A stretch of DNA of 32,106 bases, taken from the NCBI GenBank assembly GCA_037384885.1, contig JARRNO010000067.1, positions 1-32,106 on the forward strand, in the 5' to 3' direction. The position numbers and the translations under genes were made by a program. The stretch is from JARRNO01 sp037384885 (GTDB lineage Bacteria; Acidobacteriota; UBA4820; DSQY01). The notes beneath the pieces were generated by a model, which saw only the letters and a list, made by a program, of their open reading frames with translations, was not told the origin of the DNA and did no database searches. Of the stretch, positions 9,519 to 16,079 are shown one piece after another (position 1 is the stretch's first letter; the number at the start of each line of letters is the position of its first letter).

Positions 9519-10664
9519 TTAGGCTCTTCTCGTTCCCATGGGGCCGCGCCCGGCCGCCGCGGGGGAACCGGGTACGCCGCGGCCCTCCAGGGTTACCCCG
9601 CGGTTGATGAGTTCCTGAAGCTCGTCCGGCAGTGAAGAGCGGGCGAGGGCCGTATCCAGGTCGATCTTGCTCCGGAGATACAAGTCCGCAAGGGACTGGT
9701 TGAAGGTCTGCATCCCGCTTCCGGACTGGCCTGTCTGCATGACAGAGTAAACCTGATGGATCTTGTCTTCACGAATCAGGTTCCGGATGGCGGAGTTCGG
9801 GACGAGTATTTCAACCGCCAGGCACCGGCCTCTTCCGTCGCGCGTCGCAAGAAGCGACTGGCAAAGAATGCCCTGAAGCACAAAGGAAAGCTGCGTACGA
9901 ATCTGGGACTGCTGGTGGCTGGGGAACACGTCGACGATGCGGTTGATGGTTTCAACCGCCGAGTTGGTATGCAGGGTTGCGAAGGTCAGGTGCCCCGTTT
10001 CGGCGATCCTCAGCGCCGCTTCGATCGTTTCCAGGTCACGCATTTCACCGATGAGCACCACGTCCGGATCCTGCCGGAGGATGCTCCGGAGCGCATTGTG
10101 GAAGGAATAGGTGTCCGACCCGATTTCTCGCTGGTTCACGACGCAGGACTTGTGCGGATGAAGATACTCCACCGGGTCTTCGATCGTCACGATGTGTTCG
10201 TGGCGTTCCCGGTTGACCTTGTCCATCATGGAGGCGAGAGTGGTGGACTTGCCCGATCCCGTCGGCCCCGTGACGAGAATAAGACCGCGTGGCTTTTCAG
10301 CCAGGTGTTCCACCGTCGGGGGCAGTCCCAGTTCCTTGAAGCTCCGGATTTCGTAAGGGATCGCCCGGAAAACGCCGGCGACCGCGCCGCGCTGGCTGAA
10401 GATGTTGGCGCGGAAGCGGGCCAGGCCGCGAATTCCAAAGGAAAGGTCGAGTTCGAGATTTTCCTCGAATTTGTGTTTTTGCTGGTCCGTGAGAATAGAA
10501 TAGCAAAGCTGTTTTGTTTCCGTGGCGGATAAGGGCTTCGTTCCTTCGATCGGCCGAAGCTTTCCGTGGACGCGGATCTGTGGGGGCGAATTGGTTGTGA
10601 CGTGGAGGTCCGACCCCTCGCTTTCGACCATGAATTTCAAAAGTTGGTGGATGGATAAGGCCAT
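9519..10664 (-). CDS. pilT: Type IV pilus retraction ATPase PilT
   Basis: A 381-residue hexameric motor ATPase. Walker A GPTGSGKS (133-140), Asp box IEDPVEY (161-167), Walker B VVLIGEMRD (202-210) and His box ATLHTNSA (229-236) are all intact, so it should hydrolyse ATP and pull pilin subunits back into the membrane. The start motif SIHQLLKFMVESEGSDLHV is typical of PilT. It is some 35 residues longer than Pseudomonas PilT; the extra part is a low-complexity C-terminal tail rich in Gly, Pro and Arg. It lies 11 bases after pilB. The alternative PilU is less likely because of the genome position directly between pilB and pilC. Confidence 0.95.
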   Translation of the reverse strand: MALSIHQLLKFMVESEGSDLHVTTNSPPQIRVHGKLRPIEGTKPLSATETKQLCYSILTDQQKHKFEENLELDLSFGIRGLARFRANIFSQRGAVAGVFRAIPYEIRSFKELGLPPTVEHLAEKPRGLILVTGPTGSGKSTTLASMMDKVNRERHEHIVTIEDPVEYLHPHKSCVVNQREIGSDTYSFHNALRSILRQDPDVVLIGEMRDLETIEAALRIAETGHLTFATLHTNSAVETINRIVDVFPSHQQSQIRTQLSFVLQGILCQSLLATRDGRGRCLAVEILVPNSAIRNLIREDKIHQVYSVMQTGQSGSGMQTFNQSLADLYLRSKIDLDTALARSSLPDELQELINRGVTLEGRGVPGSPAAAGRGPMGTRRA

Positions 10665-10675
10665 AATCTCTCCCG

Positions 10676-12391
10676 TTACAGAACGGTTTCACGCACGACT
10701 TCTTCGATCGTGGTCACCCCGTTCATAATCTTGACGAGCCCGGACCGCCGCAGGGTCAGCATACCCTCTTCAATGGCCTGGCGTTTTAATTCAACGGCGT
10801 TTGCCCCCATGAGCACCATCTCGCGCAGCTGGTCGCTCATTTCCATCACTTCCATGAGAGCGATACGGCCCTTATATCCGCTGTTGTTGCAGGTGGCGCA
10901 CCCCTGGCCCTTGTAAACCTTGGCGACTTCCGACTCCTCTTCTGAAAAGCCGAGATCCTGCAGGGCCTTGGGTGGAAGCTGGACCTCCGTCTTGCAGTCC
11001 TTGCAAATCCGGCGGACGAGCCGCTGCGCCTGGATGAGGTGGACGGAAGTCGCCACCAGGAAGGGCTCGATCCCCATATTCATGAGCCGGCTGATGGTGG
11101 ACGGGGCGTCGTTCGTGTGCAGGGTGGACAGGACAAGGTGTCCGGTGAGAGCCGCTTTGACGGCGATCTCGGCCGTCTCGAAGTCGCGGATCTCGCCCAC
11201 GAGGACGATCTTGGGGTCCTGCCGGAGGAAGGCGCGGAGGGCCGAAGCGAAGTTCAGCCCGATGGACTCCTTCATCTGCACCTGGTTCGTGCCCGTGATG
11301 CTGAATTCCACGGGATCTTCCGCCGTCATGATGTTGGTTTCCGGCGTGTTGAGCCGGCCGATGGCGGAATAGAGCGTATTGGTCTTCCCGGACCCGGTGG
11401 GGCCGGTGACGAGCACCATTCCGTAAGGCTTGAGGATGGCCCGCTCGAACTTATCCATGCTTTCCTGCTCGAATCCCAGCTTTGTCAGATCGAGCTTGAG
11501 GCCTTCCTTGTCGAGAAGACGCATGACGAGCTTCTCGCCGTGCAGCGTGGGAACGGTGGAAACGCGGTAATCGATTTCCTTCGATTTACCATTGATTTTC
11601 ATGCGCATCTTAATGCGCCCATCCTGGGGCAGCCTCTTTTCCGCAATGTCGAGCTTGGCCAGGATCTTGACGCGCGAAGCGATGGCGTCCCTCAGCTTCT
11701 GCGGCGGGCGGAGGACCTCGTAAAGCACGCCGTCGATCCGGAACCGCACGCGATAATCGCGTTCGTAGGGCTCCACGTGGATGTCGCTGGCCCCCCGTTT
11801 GACCGCGTCGGTCAGCATGAGATTGACAAGCCGGACGACGGGCGCGTCCTGGCTGGCGGCTTCGAGTTCCTGTTGGTTCAGGCCCTCTTCTTCCTCTTCA
11901 ACCTCCAGGTCGGCGATCTCTTCCTTCGCCAGCTCATCCATGACATCCTTGAGCTGCATTTCGTTGCTGCTGCCGTAATATCGCTCGATGGCGTCCCGGA
12001 TTGACGCTTCGGAAGCAACCACGGGCTCCACCTGGTAGCCGGTCAGAAAGCGAATGTCGTCAAGGGCAAAAACGTTGCTTGGATCGGCCATGGCAACCGT
12101 CAACGTGGCGCCGGTGCGTTCGATAGGAATGGCTAGATATTTCCTGGCGATATCCGAGGGAATGTGCCGGAGGATGGATTCGTCAATCTCGAAATGCTCG
12201 AGATGGATGGCCGGAACGCCGTACTGCTCGGAAAGAAGGGACGTAATGTCTTCTTCCTTGACATGTCCGAGCTTAACAAGATTGAAGCCCAGTCTTCCCC
12301 CGTTTGTCTTCTGAACCTTCAACGCCTCATCCAGCTGCTGCTGGGTGATTAGCCCGGCTTTCAAGAGCATTTCGCCCAAACGCTCGGCCAT
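10676..12391 (-). CDS. pilB: Type IV pilus extension ATPase PilB with MshEN domain
   Basis: A 571-residue assembly ATPase. Residues 4-57 are an MshEN domain with two copies of the RLGxxLxxxG...Q pattern (ERLGEMLLKAG and GRLGFNLVKLG), the c-di-GMP-binding module known from MshE and several PilB proteins. A Glu-rich linker (about 155-175) leads to the motor: Walker A GPTGSGKT (330-337), Asp box AEDPVEF (357-363), Walker B VLVGEIRD (396-403) and His box STLHTNDAP (422-430). A zinc-binding tetracysteine site (C463, C466, C498, C501) is present. It powers pilus extension. The ATG at 12389-12391 lies about 32 bases downstream of the predicted transcription start of a strong promoter, making it the first gene of the pil unit. 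Confidence 0.95.
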   Translation of the reverse strand: MAERLGEMLLKAGLITQQQLDEALKVQKTNGGRLGFNLVKLGHVKEEDITSLLSEQYGVPAIHLEHFEIDESILRHIPSDIARKYLAIPIERTGATLTVAMADPSNVFALDDIRFLTGYQVEPVVASEASIRDAIERYYGSSNEMQLKDVMDELAKEEIADLEVEEEEEGLNQQELEAASQDAPVVRLVNLMLTDAVKRGASDIHVEPYERDYRVRFRIDGVLYEVLRPPQKLRDAIASRVKILAKLDIAEKRLPQDGRIKMRMKINGKSKEIDYRVSTVPTLHGEKLVMRLLDKEGLKLDLTKLGFEQESMDKFERAILKPYGMVLVTGPTGSGKTNTLYSAIGRLNTPETNIMTAEDPVEFSITGTNQVQMKESIGLNFASALRAFLRQDPKIVLVGEIRDFETAEIAVKAALTGHLVLSTLHTNDAPSTISRLMNMGIEPFLVATSVHLIQAQRLVRRICKDCKTEVQLPPKALQDLGFSEEESEVAKVYKGQGCATCNNSGYKGRIALMEVMEMSDQLREMVLMGANAVELKRQAIEEGMLTLRRSGLVKIMNGVTTIEEVVRETVL

Positions 12392-12429
12392 GAGGTTACC
12401 CTGCCCTTTCTTAAACTCGCCTAACAGCT

Positions 12430-12457
12430 AGTATAAGATATTTTCAAATGCTGTCAA
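12430..12457 (-). promoter_or_regulatory. Sigma-70-type promoter of the pil operon
   Basis: On the minus strand, a perfect -35 TTGACA (12452-12457) and a -10 TATACT (12430-12435) are separated by 16 bases. Transcription would start near 12423, leaving a leader of about 30 bases before pilB. The surrounding ~100-base gap is clearly AT-richer than the genes. Confidence 0.75.
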
Positions 12458-12493
12458 GCAAGGGGTTGCTCCAACCTTCGCCCATTCAGGCTC

Positions 12494-14026
12494 TTACATC
12501 CCGGGAAGACCGGCGCTGTCCCACCCCTGCTGTTCCCCGCCGGCTCCGGGCGGTTCTTCCTGGGAGGGGATGGGCGGCGTCAACCTGTAAATTACACCGT
12601 CGGTAGAGCCGGGAGAAGACACGGCCGCGAAGAGCGTCGCGGTCTTGTCGGGCGTTCCGACGGTCATGGCCGTGACCGGTCCCGGAAGAACGGGTGAAGT
12701 CCACGTGCTTTCCCATGTGTGATCGGCGTTGAGACGGTAGGCCGTGATGGAATAAGGCGGGGTCGAAGTGGCGAGAAAGACCCAGGGGCCGGCTCCGGCG
12801 ATCGCGTCGGCCGGAAAGTCGGCGGGGCCGGCGATGCGTGTTAACAGGTCGCCCCGGACTCCCCAGACAGACCCGTCGGAATTCCTGCACACGATAACAG
12901 TCCATCCCGGACCCTTGACCTTGACGAGATTGACGAATTCCCCGAGCGTCTCGCCGTTGTAATTGATCAATTGAAACCCACCTGTCTGGGAATCGAACGG
13001 GGCCGAAAAGAAGCGCGACAGGCGAGTGGACATGGGGAAGCTCGGAAGCGCCGCCCCCGGTTGCCACCCCTGGTCCGCCGAACGTTCGTACCAACGCCCC
13101 CAACCTTCTTTCCGGGAGAAAAGCCCCATGGCGCCCAACGGCCCTTCCGCCGGGACCCAGCGCAGGACGAAGCCCTTGCCGGGCGTGATGACCGGAACAC
13201 CGGGTTGGGCCGGGGGAGAGGCCGATTGCGAAGAGTGACCCGCAGGCGGTGCTGCTCCGGTTTGAGAGGGCGCCGGGCTGCCGCTGTCCGGCTGGGGCGG
13301 AGGCGGCGGTGGAGGTGTGATGGCCCACGAATTGTCTTCCATGCGTGTCAACGGGTCGAACCGGACGACACGGCCGCCGGCGACGTACCACAGCCGACGT
13401 TCCCCGGGTTCCCAGCCGAGAGCCGCCGGCACGGCGGACAGAGAAAGCCATGGGGCGGGAAGCGGTTCTGCGGCGGCTTCCGGTGGGAGCGCCGGCGCCG
13501 CACCAGCCAGGGATACCGGCGGGGACACCTGGCAGGTCAGCGTTTCGGGCGAGGCGGCCTGAAGCGGCCAGATCTTCAGTTGAACGCTGTCGAGGCTTCC
13601 AGATTCGGCCGGGCCTGATTCCATCCAAAAAAGGACTGAGAAACTTGAGGGATCGAGCTGCGTGTAGAGGTTTTCCGCACGGTCCGCCGACAACCCCAGC
13701 TCGGAGACCAGAACCGCGTTGGGAAGGGCGGATTTCGCCGCGGCCGCCGCCGGTTTGAGCCAGGGCTCGCTCCGGGGCCACGCAAGGACAACCCGTCCCG
13801 TCAGGGACTGGGGCCACTGGGTTTGTGCGGTCTTGACCAGGGCGGCGCCGACGCCGGCAAGCCCTTGCGCTCCGCTGACGGACGGGCCGGGCGGGGGCGG
13901 CGCGGGAACCTCTGGAGCCGCCTTCGGAGGCACGGGTTGCGGAGGGCGGGCGGGCGCACAGGCAAGAACGAAGCCCGCCAGGCCCAGAAGAATCCACCAA
14001 GGTAGCTTGCCGGCCGCATGACTCAC
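12494..14026 (-). CDS. Proline-rich lipoprotein of unknown function
   Basis: A 510-residue protein with a lipoprotein signal: WWILLGLAGFV followed by the lipobox VLAC with C23. The next 30 residues and a segment near 240-285 are rich in Pro and Ala (a run of seven prolines near residue 240), as in cell-wall-spanning linkers. Between and after these are Trp- and Gly-rich segments that may form beta-propeller-like or WD-like strands (for example SVWGVRGDLLTRIAG and GPWVFLATSTPPYSITAYRL). The start is a GTG at 14024-14026 with AGGAGG seven bases upstream; it overlaps the selA stop by 4 bases (GTGA). I recognise no family. Being the last gene before the pil promoter it could be an envelope protein, but its link to selA may be only transcriptional. 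Confidence 0.75.
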   Translation of the reverse strand: MSHAAGKLPWWILLGLAGFVLACAPARPPQPVPPKAAPEVPAPPPPGPSVSGAQGLAGVGAALVKTAQTQWPQSLTGRVVLAWPRSEPWLKPAAAAAKSALPNAVLVSELGLSADRAENLYTQLDPSSFSVLFWMESGPAESGSLDSVQLKIWPLQAASPETLTCQVSPPVSLAGAAPALPPEAAAEPLPAPWLSLSAVPAALGWEPGERRLWYVAGGRVVRFDPLTRMEDNSWAITPPPPPPPQPDSGSPAPSQTGAAPPAGHSSQSASPPAQPGVPVITPGKGFVLRWVPAEGPLGAMGLFSRKEGWGRWYERSADQGWQPGAALPSFPMSTRLSRFFSAPFDSQTGGFQLINYNGETLGEFVNLVKVKGPGWTVIVCRNSDGSVWGVRGDLLTRIAGPADFPADAIAGAGPWVFLATSTPPYSITAYRLNADHTWESTWTSPVLPGPVTAMTVGTPDKTATLFAAVSSPGSTDGVIYRLTPPIPSQEEPPGAGGEQQGWDSAGLPGM

Positions 14027-15318
14027 TTCTGCACCTCCTGGGAAGCGAACTGCGCCAGCCTGGATACAACCGCCCCGGCGTCCCGGGCCGACAGCGTCCG
14101 CAGGTGAAAGTAGGCCGCCCCGTCTTCGAGAACGGTCACGACCGGGGGCTCTCCCCCCGTTCTCAGATCATACTCCATTTCCTCGACCGTTCTCTTCAGC
14201 GGCTTCACCTTTACGGCAGGGGACACCAGCGGGAAAAGCGGCGCCGAGCCGCCTCCGGCGCGGCCCTCTGCATTCACGACCGCCAGTTCGAAGGCCCCCG
14301 GCGCGGCCTGCTCGATACTCTTGAGCAGCCGCCTGGCGCGGCGCCTGAGAACCGGGGCGGCAGCCCTCAACATGGAAAGCGCGGGGATCTCGTCGAACCG
14401 TCCGCGCCGGTAGGCGTTCAGGACGGCGCCCAGCATGTGGTACGCCGTTTNCAGCTTATCCGCGCTGAAACACAGCACGTCAGGGTCGCATGAAAGGGCC
14501 TGGCGCACGGGAGGCTCGTCGCCGAGAGAGAGGATTTCATCCGGCGCCGCAAGCCCTGAACCAAGGTCGTAAAGAACCGGCAGGCCCAGGGAGCGTCCGA
14601 GGGCCACCATCTTCACAAGAGGGACTTCTCTTGAAAACCCGAGAACCCGGTAATTGGAGGGATGGACCTTGAGCAGCAGCCCCGTTTCCCGGCTTGCGGC
14701 CCGGCGGTAGTCGTCGAGGGAGGTCCGGTTGGTGGTTCCCACTTCGCGCAGGACGGCTCCGGAGGCCCCCATGATTTCCGGAATTCTGAAGCCGCCGCCG
14801 ATCTCGACCAGCTCGCCCCGGCTCACCACAACTTCCTTGCCCAGGGCCAGAGTGTTGAGAGCCAGGAGGACCGCCGCCGCGTTGTTGTTGACGACGACTA
14901 CGGCGTGATCCGTTTCAAAATAATGCTGGAAGGCGGATTCGACCCTGCTGTCTCGATGCCCGCGGCGCCCGGAAGCGATGTCGGTCTCGAGGTCCACGTA
15001 GCCGGTCAGCAGGCTGGAGGCTTCCTGGAGAGCCTTTGGAGGCAGGGGCGCGCGCCCCAGGTTGGTGTGCAGGACGACTCCGGTGGCGTTGACCACGCGG
15101 CGGAGAGGCGCTGTGAAACGCTCTCCCGCCAGTTCCGCCGCTCGATCGAAAATGCCGCTCGCGGAGGGAGTCTCTCCGCCGCCGCGCCACCGGGTACGCA
15201 GTTGGTCCAGCGCCTCCTTGATGACGGCTTTGGCTTCAGATGCGCCGCACCGCTCAACCAGGGCGGCCGCCCTGGGGTCGGACAGCAGCCGGTCCATGGA
15301 GGGAGGATAATCAGGCAT
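14023..15318 (-). CDS. selA: L-seryl-tRNA(Sec) selenium transferase SelA, with internal gap
   Basis: SelA converts Ser-tRNA(Sec) to Sec-tRNA(Sec) with selenophosphate, so the organism probably makes selenoproteins. The protein is 431 residues against about 463 in E. coli. Visible motifs are NATGVVLHTNLGRAPL, the GHRDSR region, VYDLGSG-like LYDLGSG, and the PLP lysine in FSADK (K288). Right after DKL comes an unreadable codon (N at 14451) and then TAYHMLGAVLNAYRRG. In SelA the glycine-rich LGGPQAG loop and about 30 further residues should lie between these. The missing length equals the shortfall, so the N marks a collapsed gap; the frame is kept. The start is the ATG at 15316-15318, overlapping the HAD gene by 8 bases; an in-frame extension upstream has no SelA-like content. 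Confidence 0.9.
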   Translation of the reverse strand: MPDYPPSMDRLLSDPRAAALVERCGASEAKAVIKEALDQLRTRWRGGGETPSASGIFDRAAELAGERFTAPLRRVVNATGVVLHTNLGRAPLPPKALQEASSLLTGYVDLETDIASGRRGHRDSRVESAFQHYFETDHAVVVVNNNAAAVLLALNTLALGKEVVVSRGELVEIGGGFRIPEIMGASGAVLREVGTTNRTSLDDYRRAASRETGLLLKVHPSNYRVLGFSREVPLVKMVALGRSLGLPVLYDLGSGLAAPDEILSLGDEPPVRQALSCDPDVLCFSADKLXTAYHMLGAVLNAYRRGRFDEIPALSMLRAAAPVLRRRARRLLKSIEQAAPGAFELAVVNAEGRAGGGSAPLFPLVSPAVKVKPLKRTVEEMEYDLRTGGEPPVVTVLEDGAAYFHLRTLSARDAGAVVSRLAQFASQEVQK

Positions 15319-16027
15319 GGCGGGACTCCGGCCCCTTCCGGGACAGGGCTTCCTCTTCCACAAATTCCCAAAGCAGCCGCGGCGCAGTAAGATCGTCGAG
15401 CAGCAGGTCGGGCTCCAAAGCGGCCAGCCGGGCCGCCGGAGTATGTCCCGTGGCGACGGCGACGGACCGGACTCCACCCGCCTTGGCGGCGGTGATGTCA
15501 TGGATGGAGTCGCCGATGATCCAGGTCTCGTGGGCTTGAAAGCGCCGGTTGAAGGCACTCGAGCAGCGGGCTGAGGCGACAGCGACCAGGCTGGGCCTGT
15601 CCGGTGCGTCCGCGCCGAATGCGCCGGCCGGGAAATATTCCCAAAGGTCGAACAGTCCCAGTTTGACCTTGGCGCCCTCCAGGATGTTTCCGGTCAGCAA
15701 TCCGAGAAAATGGCCGCGTGCGACCGCCGAATCCAGAATTCCGGGCACGCCGGGGCACAAGTGATCCTCCTTGGGTCCCGCCCGCTCCTCCTTCAGACGC
15801 GCGACGTAGGCCTCAAGAAGCCGGGCCACCGCGGATTCGCCGCTTTCCTTGCCGAGCAGCTGGAGCTGCTTTGCGGCAATATGGGTATCCAGGAGGCCGT
15901 CAAAACGGAACCGCCCACTTGCCGGACAAAGCCCGTAGAGATCGCGACAGGCCTGTTCAAAGGCCTTCCTGCCGAGGCCGCGGGGCCGGATGAGCGTTCC
16001 GTCGATGTCGAAGAGGAGCAAAGCCAT
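15311..16027 (-). CDS. HAD-superfamily phosphatase (Gph/PGP-like)
   Basis: A 238-residue haloacid-dehalogenase-fold hydrolase. Motif I is DIDGTL near residue 7, motif II the Thr in GLLTGN, and motif IV GDSIHD near residue 174, with a conserved Lys between them. The cap insertion after motif I is alpha-helical (subclass C1), as in phosphoglycolate phosphatase and beta-phosphoglucomutase relatives. It presumably removes phosphate from a small metabolite; the substrate cannot be read from sequence. The order HAD-selA with an 8-base overlap suggests joint expression, but a selenium-related role is only a guess. It starts 52 bases after the GspE-like gene. Confidence 0.85.
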   Translation of the reverse strand: MALLLFDIDGTLIRPRGLGRKAFEQACRDLYGLCPASGRFRFDGLLDTHIAAKQLQLLGKESGESAVARLLEAYVARLKEERAGPKEDHLCPGVPGILDSAVARGHFLGLLTGNILEGAKVKLGLFDLWEYFPAGAFGADAPDRPSLVAVASARCSSAFNRRFQAHETWIIGDSIHDITAAKAGGVRSVAVATGHTPAARLAALEPDLLLDDLTAPRLLWEFVEEEALSRKGPESRHA

Positions 16028-16079
16028 GGTGGATCCGTTTCGTCAGAAGAGGCGAGGAACGGTTGCATCCCCGCGGCGG

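Noticed and set aside
12440..12493. Possible terminator after the lipoprotein gene (GGTTG-GAG-CAACC)
   Set aside because: The stem has only five base pairs and no T-run follows.
12486..14069. A second 527-codon open frame on the same strand, overlapping the lipoprotein gene
   Set aside because: It is Arg/Ser/Gly-rich with no recognisable motif or ribosome-binding site, and arises because the GC-rich lipoprotein gene leaves few stops in this frame. The lipobox, the RBS and the coupling to selA favour the other frame.
14400..14500. An in-frame selenocysteine UGA or SECIS-like signal linked to selA
   Set aside because: None of the genes here shows an internal in-frame TGA followed by continued homology apart from the frameshift joins, which are explained by missing sequence.
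15319..15558. An N-terminal extension of SelA by 80 residues
   Set aside because: The extra part lies wholly inside the HAD gene in another frame, has low-complexity composition and no similarity to SelA; the ATG at 15318 gives the normal N-terminus.
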